Below are positions 15,867 through 25,689 of a DNA stretch of 64,000 bases, piece after piece. Location of the stretch: NCBI RefSeq assembly GCF_024464595.1, contig NZ_JANHAW010000004.1, positions 165,363 through 229,362 on the forward strand, read 5' to 3'. The position numbers and the translations under genes were made by a program. Source of the DNA: Halobellus litoreus (GTDB taxonomy: Archaea; Halobacteriota; Halobacteria; Halobacteriales; Haloferacaceae). Positions within the stretch are counted from its first letter, which is position 1. Every line of letters begins with the position of its first letter. The notes beneath the pieces are model-generated. The model saw only the letters and a list, made by a program, of their open reading frames with translations, searched no databases and was not told the DNA's origin.

Positions 15867-16057
15867 CGGACTGTGTTCATAACCAGTTATGGGAGATTGT
15901 ATATTAAAGGCAACGATTGGGCGTGGAATATCCAGCAGTGTCATGGAACGTGGTTAGTGGAGGAGTTGTCGGCTGTATCCCCGCCCTGAAGGACGGGGTT
16001 TTAGCCTTGCATCTCGCATAAAAGCGGGACTGCTTTACCCACTTCCCACGAATACGC

Positions 16058-16951
16058 ATGAAGATGGCTCGGCTCGTCTTCTATCATCACCCACAGGCCG
16101 AGAATTTCTCACTCAAATATAGCTCGGCATCGGTAGCAGAGATCCGGTCTCAGCGAGAGCAATCCGACGAGTCGACAAAGCTCATCGGGTACCCCTTCGA
16201 AGCTCCGGTCTATGTGCTCTACGAAGGTGATTCAGAAATCGAATCAGCCCAAGATATTGACTTCGATCAGGAATGGCTGAGCGACCGTATTCGTGACCTC
16301 TCCCGTCCTGGGCAGGTTGTCGCCTTCCGGTTAGTGGAATTGCTCGAAGCTGCTGTCGATGTCCGAGATGAGGATGAGTTTCGGCTCTACAAGGAGTTCG
16401 AACCACAAAAGATCCAGCAGGCACTCGATCACGTATCCTGGGGAGCTCCACTTCCGAACGTCGCTGGAGAAGTGATGTCGAATTTGATTCTCCGACATTC
16501 CCTCCCGAATGCGAATCATCGGACTGGTATCGCGATGCTTCAGTTCTGTATTGAGAGTGTGGACCCGGATTTTGAGATGCCACGAACGCACGTCGACGAC
16601 GACACCTGGCGAGAGTGGGTCGATCCCTACATCATTGATTCCAAGCGGCTCATCACGGTCCGCCGGAACAACCTCCGTTTCAAGCAACTCGAAGAGTTGG
16701 ACGTCGACCTCGTCGAACGGAAAGACAGGATCCAAATTCGATTAGCCGAGTTCGAGTTGGATATGCACTGGCGAGAAGCCCTGTCGAAGTACGCTGAGCA
16801 GCATGAATCCCACTGTACGGACTTCGCGCAGGCAGTTCTCGAACGAGCAGAACGAGACGATCTACTCGACCGTCAAGGACCAACGAGACAAGAGTTCATC
16901 ACGTATCTGGAGGACGGACTCGTCGAACGAGACTTCAGAGAAATGTTCTGA
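16058..16951 (+). CDS. Divergent Fic/Doc-like protein
   Basis: A 297-residue cytoplasmic protein. Around residues 150-160 it reads HSLPNANHRTGIAML, which resembles the Fic motif HPFxxGNGRxxR with ANHRTG in place of GNGR. This variant is seen in some Fic/Doc-type proteins that transfer nucleotide or phosphate groups to target proteins. The helices before it fit the Fido fold. The remainder is a charged helical C-terminal domain. No typical antitoxin lies next to it, but a 34-residue gene converges on it from 17056. The assignment is moderate. Confidence 0.5.
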   Translation: MKMARLVFYHHPQAENFSLKYSSASVAEIRSQREQSDESTKLIGYPFEAPVYVLYEGDSEIESAQDIDFDQEWLSDRIRDLSRPGQVVAFRLVELLEAAVDVRDEDEFRLYKEFEPQKIQQALDHVSWGAPLPNVAGEVMSNLILRHSLPNANHRTGIAMLQFCIESVDPDFEMPRTHVDDDTWREWVDPYIIDSKRLITVRRNNLRFKQLEELDVDLVERKDRIQIRLAEFELDMHWREALSKYAEQHESHCTDFAQAVLERAERDDLLDRQGPTRQEFITYLEDGLVERDFREMF

Positions 16952-17056
16952 TCAGTCGCGAAGCTCGGCGACCGACTGACCGACCTCACGGACGTGCTCA
17001 CTTCGCTCGAGGTCAAGTTCCTCGGCGAGATAGTCAACCGTCTCTTCAAGGCTCAT
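16952..17056 (-). CDS. Very small protein, possible Fic partner
   Basis: A 34-residue open frame starting at 17056 (MSLEETVDYLAEELDLERSE...) and ending 1 bp past the stop of the Fic-like gene. It is acidic and likely one or two helices. Short single-helix antitoxins are known for some Fic proteins, and a convergent placement would be unusual. Coding is supported only by acidic haloarchaeal composition and a plausible start. Confidence 0.35.
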   Translation of the reverse strand: MSLEETVDYLAEELDLERSEHVREVGQSVAELRD

Positions 17057-17239
17057 ACTGGAAAGAAATCCGTCTAGCGGTATAAACCTAGTGCTGGAGC
17101 AGCTATGTAGCCCATCAGGGAAAGCGTCTGTTCATACCGAACCACGTACCACTCTGCTGAAAACTGTGGAAACGGTGACCGCATAGCGATACCCACCGAA
17201 ATTACGCAGTGTCGCCATTTGCTGTCCACCAACCGAACT

Positions 17240-18620
17240 CAAGTCAACTACCCCGTCCTACTCGCGCTGACCCGCTCGTTGAGGACGGGGCTTGTCCATG
17301 AGCTCGGCCTCGAACCCTTGCGGGTGGGCGGTGAATTCGCCGTTCGGCGTCACGGCCCCAGACTTTAGGGCAAGTTGACTGTCGCCCGTCCGCCGAGACG
17401 ACTGTTGGCCTCGACGGACGTACCGCATCCCGATGTTCTTCGCCGCGTTGTAGTCCGCGTTCGCTTCCGACTCGCACTTCAGGCATCGGAAGTCATTTCT
17501 CGTCGGACGATTCTCGTCTGCCGTGAACCCACACTCGGCGCACCGCTGAGACGTGTACGCTGACCCGACTTCCTTCACCGAGGTTCCTTCCGCTTCGGCT
17601 TTGTACTCCACTTGCTCGTAGAGCGTTCTGAAGGCCCACTTGTGACCCCACGACGCATTCGTTCGGTCGCGGATGTCGGTCAGGTCCTCGAATGCAATTA
17701 TGTCACAGTCGTATCGGAGTGCTTCGCTTATCAGCGCGTTCGACGCTCGGTGGAGTACGTCACGGACGTAGCGAAGTTCCCGGCCGCTCGACTGTTCGAG
17801 CGTTCGGTGGGCGCTTCGCGTCCCGGTCTGTTGGAGTCCGGCACGCACCTTCTCAAACTCGCGGAGGTCGTGTGTTAACTCTCGCCCACTGAAGAAGTAG
17901 GCAGTGCTGGTGACGGCGAGGTTTTCGATACCGAGGTCAACCCCGAGGACCGTTCCGTCCTCGGCGGTGTTCCGCTCGGTGTCGGTCTTGTGGCGGCGGA
18001 ATCCAATATGCAAGAAGTAGTCGCCGTCACGGGCGGTGAGGGTGCTTTCCGTGACGCTCCATTCGTCGGCGTCGATGTACTGCTGTTGGTAGCCATCGTC
18101 GGCGTCAGGCAGAGCAAGATCACACCGGATGCGACTCTCCGTGGTGGCGAGGGACACCGTATCGTCGTCAAACAGTGTCATTGTCCGAGTGTCGTATTTC
18201 ACGGTCGGTGCGGTGAAGGTGGGCTTGCTCACCGTCTTGCCTTTTGACCGGCGTTCGATACAGCCGGTGATGGCTTGGGCGGCTTGGTGGGTGGCGAGAA
18301 TCGCGTGCTGACTCCCGAGGTCGGTGTGTTCGCGCACGTCGTCGTAGGCGAGGGGTTGGATGTCGCTTTTGGCGTTGCACTTGCCCCACGCTATGTCCGT
18401 GGCGAGTTGGCACCCACGCTTCCACTCGGAGATGGTCTCTTCGAGGAGGTTGCATTGCTCGTCCGTAACTTCGAGACGAGTGATTGCCGTCCGACGAACG
18501 TAGTCGTCTGCCACTCTTTCAATGCAGACTGGAGGATACTTATAGATGCGTGTTTGTAACCAAAACGTACGTGCTCCTCCCCTCCCTACTCGCTCCCGTT
18601 GGTCGCTCCTTGAGGAAGAC
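17240..18620. mobile_element. IS1341-type element with an intact-motif tnpB
   Basis: Right-end motifs CCCCGTCCTACTCGC...GAGGACGGGG at 17250-17290 and a left-end hairpin region (CTCCCGTTGGTCGCTCCTTGAGG) near 18590-18616 bracket a single leftward tnpB. No tnpA is present. The exact ends cannot be fixed without an empty-site sequence. Confidence 0.55.
17258..18514 (-). CDS. tnpB: TnpB-family RNA-guided nuclease
   Basis: 418 residues from a GTG at 18514 (VADDYVRRTAITRLEVTDEQ), preceded by CCTCC on the coding-strand side. It belongs to a different TnpB subgroup from those at 14598 and 29445. The RuvC residues are complete: GVDLGIENLAV (Asp), IIAFEDLTDIRD (Glu), ANADYNAAKNI (Asp). The zinc finger is CAECGFTADENR...CLKCESEA. 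It is therefore a plausible active nuclease acting with an omega RNA from its own right end (the left side here, around 17240-17290). Confidence 0.85.
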   Translation of the reverse strand: MADDYVRRTAITRLEVTDEQCNLLEETISEWKRGCQLATDIAWGKCNAKSDIQPLAYDDVREHTDLGSQHAILATHQAAQAITGCIERRSKGKTVSKPTFTAPTVKYDTRTMTLFDDDTVSLATTESRIRCDLALPDADDGYQQQYIDADEWSVTESTLTARDGDYFLHIGFRRHKTDTERNTAEDGTVLGVDLGIENLAVTSTAYFFSGRELTHDLREFEKVRAGLQQTGTRSAHRTLEQSSGRELRYVRDVLHRASNALISEALRYDCDIIAFEDLTDIRDRTNASWGHKWAFRTLYEQVEYKAEAEGTSVKEVGSAYTSQRCAECGFTADENRPTRNDFRCLKCESEANADYNAAKNIGMRYVRRGQQSSRRTGDSQLALKSGAVTPNGEFTAHPQGFEAELMDKPRPQRAGQRE

Positions 18621-18675
18621 GACTCCACGCTACCGCTTCAATTGAAAGAAGCCCTCCGAAGCGATCGAGAGCGTT

Positions 18676-20838
18676 TCAGTCAGCGGGTTGTACCGCCGTA
18701 GCTGGTGTCCCGGTTGGAATCTCGGGGATGGACAGGTCCACGCGGCGGAGCAGCTGGGCGTTGATCGCGACGATCACCGTACTCAGCGACATCAGGAGCG
18801 CACCCACAGCGGGGGAGAGCAGGATCCCGATCGGTGCCAAGACGCCTGCTGCGAGCGGAATCGCGAACACGTTGTAGCCGGCGGCCCAGACGATATTCTC
18901 CTGCATCTTTCGGTAGCTTGCCTTGCTGAGCTTTACGAGTCGCACCACGTCCATCGGGTTGTTCTGAACGAGGATGACATCCGCCGACTGGACGGCGACG
19001 TCGGTGCCGCTCCCGATCGCGATACCGACGTCGGCCCGCGTCAGCGCCGGCGCGTCGTTGACGCCGTCGCCGACCATCCCCACGAGCTTGCCTTGGTCCT
19101 GGAGCTCCTGCACCTTCTCGTCCTTGTCTTCCGGGAGGACCTCCGCGAACACCGTGTCGATGCCTAGTTCGTCGGCGACAGCGTTGGCGACGTCTTGGGA
19201 GTCCCCAGTCAGCATCGCTACCTCGATGCCCAGATCGTGGAGGGCGTCGACGACGCGGAAACTCTCCTCGCGGATCACATCGGCCATCGCGAAGGCGGCG
19301 ATCAACTCCCCATCACGGACGAGATACACCACCGTCTGTGCGTTCTCTCCCGCATCGTCAGCGAACCGCTGAAGGTGGCCCGGAACCTCGCTATCGAGCT
19401 GTGAGAGCAGATTCGGACCGCCGACGTACACCTCGCTCCCATCGACGTTCGCGCGAACCCCTCGCCCTTTGATCGCCTCGAAGTCGGCCGCATCAGGGGC
19501 GCTGAGATAGCGCTCGTCAGCCGCCTCGCGGATGGCTCGCGCGATCATGTGCTCGGAGTCGCTTTCGACGGCCGCCGCGAGCGCGAGCGCGTCGTCCTCG
19601 TCGACGCCCTCGACGGTCGCCATATCCACGACGCCGTGCTCGCCTTCGGTGAGCGTCCCCGTCTTGTCGAAGATGATCGCGTCCAGCTTCCGTGCGTCCT
19701 CCATCGCGATGCGGTCGCGGACGAGCATCCCGTTGCGCGCCGCCAGGGAGGTGTTGATTGCGACGACGAGGGGGATGGCGAGTCCAAGGGCGTGTGGGCA
19801 GGCGATGACGAGCACCGTGACGACGCGCTCGATGACGGTCGCATCGAACGACACCGCTACCGTCCACGCGATTGCGGTCACGACTGCCGCCCCGAGCGCG
19901 ACGTAGAACAGCCAGCCGGCCGCGCGGTCGGCCAGCACCTGCGTCTTGGACTTGCTCTGCTGAGCTTCCTCGACGAGCCGCATGATGCCAGCAAGCGTCG
20001 TCTCCTCGCCTGTCGCACCGACACGGACACGGAGACTGCCGTCACCGTTGATCGTCCCACCGATGACCTCGTCGCCGGGTTCCTTCGAGACTGGCTTGGA
20101 CTCACCCGTGATCATCGACTCGTTGACGTCCGAATCGCCTTCCTCGACGACGCCGTCGGCGGGCACGCTCGCACCCGGCCGGACGAGCACGAGGTCCCCC
20201 TCCGAGAGTTCACTGACAGGGACCTCTTCGGTCTCGCCGTCTTCGGTGAGTCGTTCCGCTGTGTCCGGCATCAGTTTTGCCAGCTCGTCGACGGCGCTCG
20301 AGGCCCGCCGGACCGACCGCATCTCGATCCAGTGCCCGAGCAGCATGATGTCGATGAGCGTCACGAGCTCCCAGAAGAACGCCGACTGCGTGGGGAAGAC
20401 CACGCTCGCGAGACTGTAGACGAACGCGACCGAGATGGCCATCGAGATGAGCGTCATCATCCCCGGTGCCCGGTCTTTCAGCTCCGGCACTGCCATCTGG
20501 AGGAACGGAACCCCACCGTAGGCGAAGACGATGACCGCGAAGACGGGATTGATCCACTCGCTCCCCGGGAACGCCGGGACGGAGAACCCGAGCCACTCCT
20601 GAAGCATTTCGCTGTACAGGAGGACGGGAATCGACAGGAGTGTCGAGACGAAGAAACGCCGGCGGAACATCTGCTCGTGGCCTTCGTGCATCCCGCCATG
20701 TCCCTCACCGTGTCCCTCGTGGGAACCGTGGCCGTGTCCTTCGCCCTCGTGGCCAGCGTGTTCGTGCTGCTGACTGCTGGTGTCCTGCTGGCCCTCTCCT
20801 CCCTGGGACTTCTCAGTAGTATCTTTGTGGTCGTCCAT
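18676..20838 (-). CDS. copB: Heavy-metal P1B-type ATPase, CopB-like copper exporter
   Basis: A 720-residue membrane ATPase. The first ~55 residues are His-rich ([20 protein letters not shown]), a metal-binding tail typical of CopB rather than CopA. The metal-site motif in the sixth helix is CPH ([13 protein letters not shown]). The actuator TGES, phosphorylation DKTGTLTEG and hinge [12 protein letters not shown] motifs are all present. About eight membrane segments are visible. It should export copper or silver from the cytoplasm. The HMA-domain CopZ gene lies 146 bp upstream on the same strand. The chain is full length and intact. Confidence 0.9.
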   Translation of the reverse strand: MDDHKDTTEKSQGGEGQQDTSSQQHEHAGHEGEGHGHGSHEGHGEGHGGMHEGHEQMFRRRFFVSTLLSIPVLLYSEMLQEWLGFSVPAFPGSEWINPVFAVIVFAYGGVPFLQMAVPELKDRAPGMMTLISMAISVAFVYSLASVVFPTQSAFFWELVTLIDIMLLGHWIEMRSVRRASSAVDELAKLMPDTAERLTEDGETEEVPVSELSEGDLVLVRPGASVPADGVVEEGDSDVNESMITGESKPVSKEPGDEVIGGTINGDGSLRVRVGATGEETTLAGIMRLVEEAQQSKSKTQVLADRAAGWLFYVALGAAVVTAIAWTVAVSFDATVIERVVTVLVIACPHALGLAIPLVVAINTSLAARNGMLVRDRIAMEDARKLDAIIFDKTGTLTEGEHGVVDMATVEGVDEDDALALAAAVESDSEHMIARAIREAADERYLSAPDAADFEAIKGRGVRANVDGSEVYVGGPNLLSQLDSEVPGHLQRFADDAGENAQTVVYLVRDGELIAAFAMADVIREESFRVVDALHDLGIEVAMLTGDSQDVANAVADELGIDTVFAEVLPEDKDEKVQELQDQGKLVGMVGDGVNDAPALTRADVGIAIGSGTDVAVQSADVILVQNNPMDVVRLVKLSKASYRKMQENIVWAAGYNVFAIPLAAGVLAPIGILLSPAVGALLMSLSTVIVAINAQLLRRVDLSIPEIPTGTPATAVQPAD

Positions 20839-20984
20839 AGGTCATATGCTCTTTATGAGTGGATCCGCTGGCTTCCTGAATCTTCGCCCCTGAAACCGTA
20901 CAGCAGGACCATCCTGGGCAAACGCCAGAGACAACTGTAGGCCGTCGTCTCGAAGCGGTCCGTGCTATCCGCTGATCCCTATAC

Positions 20985-21182
20985 TCAGGCGTGAGCGTTG
21001 TACCCTGCGTCTTCGACGGCCTCCACAAGGGCAGTGACCTCTGCCTCACCGTCGACACTTGCCTGTTCGCTCTCCCTGTCGACGGTCACAGCAGTCACGC
21101 CAGAGACCTCTTCAAGTGCCTCTTCGACCGTCTGCTCACAGTGACCGCATGACATTCCTTCCACGGTGATAGTCGTCGTCAT
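20985..21182 (-). CDS. copZ: CopZ-like HMA-domain metallochaperone
   Basis: 65 residues, one HMA domain: MTTTITVEGMSCGHCEQTVEEALE with the GMSCGHC copper site, then VSGVTAVTVDRESEQASVDG and ALVEAVEDAGYNA. It shuttles Cu(I) to partners such as the P-type ATPase encoded just downstream. The start at 21182 (MTTT) is preferred over one four codons upstream because it matches family length. Confidence 0.9.
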   Translation of the reverse strand: MTTTITVEGMSCGHCEQTVEEALEEVSGVTAVTVDRESEQASVDGEAEVTALVEAVEDAGYNAHA

Positions 21183-21328
21183 ACAGGGATACATACGGTC
21201 TCCTCTCTTTAGCGGATTTCCCCTTCGATTATACTGATTTCTTGGAGGTCAAACTTTAGATTCAAAGTGATACCTGCAGCCGCAACGAACCAAGTTTCAG
21301 ATTCACCGGCTGCCGATGGCGGGAAGAC

Positions 21329-21715
21329 TCAGGTATCGTTGTGGCGCTCTCGGTACGTCTTCGCTGCTAAAAAGACGTATAATGCGCCGATAGCCCGAAC
21401 GCCAGAACTGAATCCCTCGTTCCATTCCATCAACTCCGGACGCTCGTACAGGAATGCGGTAGCAAATTTCCGATACAGGTCGGGAAACAGGAGCACGATC
21501 GCGCCGGTAAGATTCATCAGCCACGCATACGCCCGACCGTCGAAGAAGGAGATCACAGCGATCAGAACCCCCTCCGACCGGATTGCTGGACGGACCCACC
21601 CGCTTACCGTCCCCTCGTTCGGGTTCGCAATCGCGAGTTTCTCAAAAATCTCGACAATTTCGTCTGGGAACAGTGCTGAGAGAGTGCCGAGGACACCAAC
21701 GAGTGTTCGAATCAT
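21329..21715 (-). CDS. Small membrane protein, hypothetical
   Basis: A 128-residue protein with three to four hydrophobic segments: LVGVLGTLSALFP, EGVLIAVISFF, WLMNLTGAIVLLFPDLY and GVRAIGALYVFLAAKTY. No catalytic motif is visible. It sits in the copper island on the same strand as the CopZ and SHOCT genes. I do not recognise a function. Confidence 0.6.
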   Translation of the reverse strand: MIRTLVGVLGTLSALFPDEIVEIFEKLAIANPNEGTVSGWVRPAIRSEGVLIAVISFFDGRAYAWLMNLTGAIVLLFPDLYRKFATAFLYERPELMEWNEGFSSGVRAIGALYVFLAAKTYRERHNDT

Positions 21716-21855
21716 ACGGTATGGTACGATTGATACGGATATAATTCTCGCTGTGGTCCGACACTATCGAGAACGAGGGAAGACCGAACAGTACCAGCTT
21801 CGAACCGGGAACGAGATGCAGAAAGGAGTAACTGCGGGTGTACCTTAGCGGACGG

Positions 21856-22209
21856 TCACTCTGATTGTTCGAGTTTGTTTCGGCGGGATTCGAACTCTTC
21901 GTCCGTAAGATCGCCACGGGCGTACGCCAGACGTAATTCTTCCATCGCGGGATTGTAGGACGTTTGTGTTTCGCTCACCCGTCTGAAGAGGAGATAGCCA
22001 CCGCCGAGAAGCGCAACGAAGAAAACGAGTGGTACAAGCATTCCGATGACGGGCCACCAGCCGCCGGTACTACCGTACTGGCCCATCATTCCTCCGTATC
22101 CCATCATCCCGCCGAACCCCATCCCCATGGTGAGCAACGGAAGGAGGATGAACGCTCCGAGGATCAGGAGCAGTATCGTCGTTGTGTCCAGTTGATTCGA
22201 TGAAGCCAT
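21856..22209 (-). CDS. SHOCT-domain membrane protein
   Basis: 117 residues with two hydrophobic segments, the first (ILLLILGAFILLPLLTMGMG) leading into a Gly/Met-rich GFGGMMGYGGMMGQYG linker. The C-terminal SHOCT motif is MEELRLAYARGDLTDEEFESRRNKLE. The short C-terminal domain is found at the ends of many oligomerising or DNA-linked proteins. The Met-rich linker could bind Cu(I), which fits the neighbourhood. It is 6 bp after the DUF302 gene stop, so co-transcription is likely. Confidence 0.78.
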   Translation of the reverse strand: MASSNQLDTTTILLLILGAFILLPLLTMGMGFGGMMGYGGMMGQYGSTGGWWPVIGMLVPLVFFVALLGGGYLLFRRVSETQTSYNPAMEELRLAYARGDLTDEEFESRRNKLEQSE

Positions 22210-22215
22210 CGACGA

Positions 22216-22632
22216 TCAGGCCTCCAACGCGGGGTCGAACTCGTCTCTAACGGCTGCCAGTACACGATCAAATCGCTCGGTGACCTCGGTTGCGATGGAA
22301 TCAAGCGCGTCGTTATCAGCTATTCCGACCAACTGTTCCGGATCGACCGCACTCACCACGATGTCGCCGTCATCAGTCTCATAGACGATGACGTTACAGG
22401 GTAAGAGCGCACCAAGCTCGATTTCCTCGGTTAACCCTTCGTATGCTAGCGGTGGGTTGCATGCACCGAGAATGCGGTACTGGCGGAATTCTTCGCCGAG
22501 TTTCTCCTCGAGTGTCGCCTGGATGTCGATGTCACAGAGGACGCCGAATCCTTCGTCTTCGAGCGCAGCAATCGTCGTGTCGACGACGTCGTCGAACTCA
22601 CCGGTGACTGAAGTCTGTATTGTGTATTCCAT
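22216..22632 (-). CDS. DUF302 family protein
   Basis: A 138-residue soluble protein. It shows the DUF302 pattern: an N-terminal strand-helix (FDDVVDTTIAALEDEGFGVLCDIDIQATLEEKLGEEFRQYRILGAC) with NPPLAYEGLTEEIELGALLPCNVIVYE, then VSAVDPEQLVGIADN. The family is common near sulfur and metal genes and its biochemical role is unsettled. A GTTGGGTGCCCAAC palindrome lies 32 bp upstream of the start. Confidence 0.85.
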   Translation of the reverse strand: MEYTIQTSVTGEFDDVVDTTIAALEDEGFGVLCDIDIQATLEEKLGEEFRQYRILGACNPPLAYEGLTEEIELGALLPCNVIVYETDDGDIVVSAVDPEQLVGIADNDALDSIATEVTERFDRVLAAVRDEFDPALEA

Positions 22633-22663
22633 GGAATATCATACCCCGTCCGCGGGGTTAACC

Positions 22664-22677
22664 GTTGGGTGCCCAAC
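22664..22677. promoter_or_regulatory. GTTGGG/CCCAAC palindrome upstream of DUF302
   Basis: GTTGGG (22664-22669), TG, CCCAAC (22672-22677). A second GTTGGGG follows at about 22684. The half sites match those in two palindromes before the TumE-like gene at 32060-32107. An operator is inferred from position. Confidence 0.45.
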
Positions 22678-22725
22678 AGCGATCGTTGGGGTGTGGTGCA
22701 CCAGTTGGAACAGCAGCCGTTCCGA

Positions 22726-23082
22726 TCATCCGGTACGTTCAAGCTGTTTTCGCCGCCGTTCGAATTCATCGTCCGAAAGCTCCCCGCGAGCGTATCGCTC
22801 GCGGAGAACCGACAACGACTGCTCATCGTTCCCACCGGATCCTCGGTTGAGGAGCGCATAGACGAGGTAGAGCGGAACGGCGATGAGGAGCCCCATCCAG
22901 AGGAGTCCCCAGAGCCCCATCGCTCCGCCGAAGAGGCCCCAGCCGCTTCCGCCCATCATCCCGCCGCCATAGCTCCCACTACTGTGGGCAGCAGCCGTTC
23001 CAGTTGCCGCGACCAGCAGTGGGATGGCGAGGATCGCGAGGCGACGAGCAGTGCGTCCGATGTGAGTGGTGAATTGCGTCAT
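22726..23082 (-). CDS. SHOCT-domain membrane protein with signal sequence
   Basis: 118 residues. A signal or first membrane segment (LAILAIPLLVAATGTAAAH) is followed by a Gly/Met-rich linker (SYGGGMMGGSGWGLFGG), a second membrane segment (WMGLLIAVPLYLVYALL) and the C-terminal SHOCT motif LRERYARGELSDDEFERRRKQLE. It is a paralogue in layout of the 21856 protein. Its placement in the copper island and its Met-rich face suggest a metal-related membrane role. That is inference. Confidence 0.78.
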   Translation of the reverse strand: MTQFTTHIGRTARRLAILAIPLLVAATGTAAAHSSGSYGGGMMGGSGWGLFGGAMGLWGLLWMGLLIAVPLYLVYALLNRGSGGNDEQSLSVLRERYARGELSDDEFERRRKQLERTG

Positions 23083-23140
23083 TATCTTGCGTTGGTGAAC
23101 CGTGGTTGTCGTTTGAAGCGATCGAAACGGTCAGAGGCCG

Positions 23141-23437
23141 TCAGCAGTGGTCCTGACCGTACATCCCGCCGTTGTAGTCGTTGTCAGCCATGTCTTGGCC
23201 CATCTCGTCGACGGTCACACCCATGTGCGTCTCCATCCACTCGACGCTACCAGGGCCCATGTGCTCGGTCATCTGCGCCTCCATCCAAGCAGCCCAGTCA
23301 TCAGTGGTAGCGTTGTCAGTGGGCGCGTCGTCAGCTGTCGTGTCGGTACCGTGTGCGCTGACCACGGGGGCGGCGAACACGAGTCCGACGAGCGCGAGCG
23401 CCACAATCAGCCACTGACCGAGTTTGAAGTTGGTCAT
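23141..23437 (-). CDS. Met/His-rich exported small protein
   Basis: 98 residues with a clear signal peptide (GQWLIVALALVGLVFAAPVVSAHG). The mature part is acidic with scattered Met and His: WMEAQMTEHMGPGSVEWMETHMGVTVDEMGQDM and a C-terminal GGMYGQDHC. The methionine spacing resembles extracytoplasmic Cu(I)-binding proteins. It lies between SHOCT genes and the multicopper oxidase, so a copper-handling role outside the membrane is likely but unproven. Confidence 0.65.
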   Translation of the reverse strand: MTNFKLGQWLIVALALVGLVFAAPVVSAHGTDTTADDAPTDNATTDDWAAWMEAQMTEHMGPGSVEWMETHMGVTVDEMGQDMADNDYNGGMYGQDHC

Positions 23438-23668
23438 TGTCTTTCTCCTCGGTTACTCGTAGGACCGCTCAGGGGTTATGACGATGGGCGTGAACTCACG
23501 CAGGAGAACGTTCGAGAACGTGTATAAGGCGATCTAACCGTTTTTCAAGATAAGAAACGTTCCTCCGACTCGAATTCACCGGGTTGGCACTCAACCCTTC
23601 CTCACCCGGACAGGACCAAGACCACACGAACGATAGTAGAACGATCCGAAACCGGATCTTCAACCTGG

Positions 23669-24646
23669 TCACTCGACGTATTTTATGACACGCGCCATTC
23701 CTGCATCGAGATGGTAGAGGTTGTGGCAGTGGAATAACCACCGGCCGGGATTGTCCGCGTGGAAGTCGATCGTCACCTGCCCTCGATGTCCGGGGACGAT
23801 GACGGTGTCTTTGACTGCGTTACCGACCTGGAAGAAGTGGCCATGAAGGTGCATCGGGTGAACGACCGGGCTCTGATTGGTCATCCGAATTCGGACGTGT
23901 TCGTCGGGCCGGATCTGGAGCGGGTCGGCGTCCGGGTAGGCCTGTCCGTCTATCGTCCACACGTACTCACCCCTGCCACGTGAGAGCGTCAGATCGAACG
24001 TTCGATCTGGTTCTCCACTCACTCCATCGAGCGAGGAGATCGCCCGCAGATCTCCGTACTGCAGTTGGTTACTGGCCGACGACGGGCGCTGTGGACTCCC
24101 CCCGCCCGCTGACTCGTACTCGACGACAGCCCTGGCTGGTGGTTCGTTTCCATCGAGCGCATCCGCTTGAACGACCCACGTGCCCGGATTCGTCGCCTCA
24201 ACCACGGCATCATAGCGCTCACCGGCTCCGAAGGCGAACGAGTCGACGGCGACGGGGTCGACAGGTCGACCATCGGCGTGGGTAACCGTCATCTCGTGGC
24301 CAGCGATCCGGACACCGAAGACCGTCGCGCTGGCGGCATTCACGAATCGGAAGCGAATCCGCTCGCCCTCCGTTACGTCGAACGTCGGGGGATTCTCGTG
24401 CAGTTGACCGTTGATCAAAAGTCCCTCGTATGGCGGTCGAACGTCTCCCATCATTCTACCCATTCCACCGCCACCCATCCCACCGTCCGACGGAAGACGG
24501 GGTTCTCTAGAGAGGTAATCGTCAAGCACGACGACATACTCGCGGTCGTACTCAACGTGTGGGTCTCGTTCTTCAACGATCAGGGGGCCGAGTAATCCAC
24601 GATCGAGTTGGAGTCCGACGTGGCTGTGGTAAAAATACGTTCCAGC
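23669..24646 (-). pseudogene. Multicopper oxidase, C-terminal part (split by insertion)
   Basis: This stretch encodes cupredoxin domains 1 (end), 2 and 3 of a three-domain multicopper oxidase. Copper motifs are YFYHSHVG, HPMHLHGHFF and FHCHNLYHLDAGM. A Met/Gly-rich loop (GGMGGGGMGRMMG) recalls CopA/CueO-like oxidases. It lacks a start of its own, and the N-terminal part with the first site (IHWHG) lies at 27358-27797. The two are separated by a transposon with an 8-bp duplication (GTTCCAGC). When rejoined the frame is continuous and all four copper clusters are complete. Confidence 0.85.
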
Positions 24647-24699
24647 GGCCCTGTTGAAACCCTTGATGACAAACATGACTGGTGAGTAGCTGGAGGAAA

Positions 24700-25551
24700 A
24701 TGGATGCTCTCCCTAAGTCACGGCTTCTTCGATTTGTTGAGCGGGCTATGATGTTGGCTCGCCGTGCTGTGGCACGGTTTTCGAGTCGCTATTCACGGAA
24801 GCGGTTCACGCTCCGCCAGCACGTCGTCTTGCTCTGTCTCAAAGTGAAGAAGACGACAACGTACCGCGACCTCGTTGACGAACTTATCGAGATGCCTCGC
24901 ATTCGTGACGCCCTCGATCTTGATTCGATCCCCGCACCCTCGACACTCTGCAAGGCGTTCGACCGCTTGGAGATGGCGGTCTGGCGAGTGATACTGAACG
25001 TCTCGCTCGCGGACGTGCCGCTAAACGGTATCACCGGTATTGATGCGTCCGGATTTGAGCGGGCGCATGCCTCAACTCACTACACGAAGCGAACGAACCT
25101 CACCATCCAGCAGTTGAAGACAACGCTGTTGGTCGATACAGCGACAAACGCCGTTCTCGATATTCACGTGACCACAACGCGGAAGCACGATACGCAGATT
25201 GCGCCACAGGTAGTGAAACGGAACGGACAGTCCATCGCGGTGTTGACCGGTGACAAGGGATACGACGACCAGAAACTCCGGCGGCTCGCCCGTGACCACG
25301 ATATTCGGCCACTCATCAAGCACCGTGAGTTCACACCCCTCCACAAAGCGTGGAATGCTCGGTTGGACAGCGATCTCTACCACAGGCGGAATATGAACGA
25401 GACAGTCAACGCAGCGATCAAACAGAAATTCGGTGCATTCTTCCGGTCACGTCTCTGGTGGAAGCAGTTCCGCGAACTCGTTATCAAGTGCATCGTTCAC
25501 AATGTGGAGCGAAGCCTCGCTATTTCACACGAGGAGTGCGACTGTCCGTGA
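24700..25551 (+). CDS. IS5-family transposase (ISH9/ISH10-like subgroup)
   Basis: 283 residues from ATG 24700, which is preceded by GGAGG. The N-terminal MDALPKSRLLRFVE and RFTLRQHVVLLCLKVKK blocks are typical of a haloarchaeal IS5 subgroup. DDE residues: GIDASGFERAHAS (Asp), VLTGDKGYDDQK (Asp), NETVNAAIKQKFG (Glu). No stop or frameshift is seen, so the enzyme may be active. It could act in trans on related ends such as those at 59294/59842. Confidence 0.88.
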   Translation: MDALPKSRLLRFVERAMMLARRAVARFSSRYSRKRFTLRQHVVLLCLKVKKTTTYRDLVDELIEMPRIRDALDLDSIPAPSTLCKAFDRLEMAVWRVILNVSLADVPLNGITGIDASGFERAHASTHYTKRTNLTIQQLKTTLLVDTATNAVLDIHVTTTRKHDTQIAPQVVKRNGQSIAVLTGDKGYDDQKLRRLARDHDIRPLIKHREFTPLHKAWNARLDSDLYHRRNMNETVNAAIKQKFGAFFRSRLWWKQFRELVIKCIVHNVERSLAISHEECDCP

Positions 25552-25689
25552 TTCCGAGAGGAACGGACTGCTGAATATAGAGCATGGATTTAGCAGATGG
25601 TCTGTATTTCTAAGAGTGTCGGGGCCACCTTTCGACCGGTAGAAAATATGAGGGAGAGTCCGAGAATTTGGAGATTTACGTTTCGAGGA

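Larger units (their letters stand above)
13183..16000. mobile_element. IS1341-type (tnpB-only) element interrupted by an ISH3-like IS
   Basis: The right end GACATCCTCCCCGCCCTGAA (13185-13204) resumes at 14567 (TGAAGGGCGAGGATTCCC...GGGATATT). The left end hairpin CCCCGCCCTGAAGGACGGGG sits near 15978-15997. One leftward tnpB lies inside and no tnpA is present. The intervening 13205-14566 is a separate insertion sequence. Without it the element would be about 1.45 kb, normal for this class. Confidence 0.75.

Noticed and set aside
19549..20940. Open frame of 463 codons on the + strand
   Set aside because: It lies opposite the CopB-type ATPase. Composition is Arg/Asp/His-rich antisense sequence and no domain is recognisable. 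It is a shadow of a high-GC coding strand.
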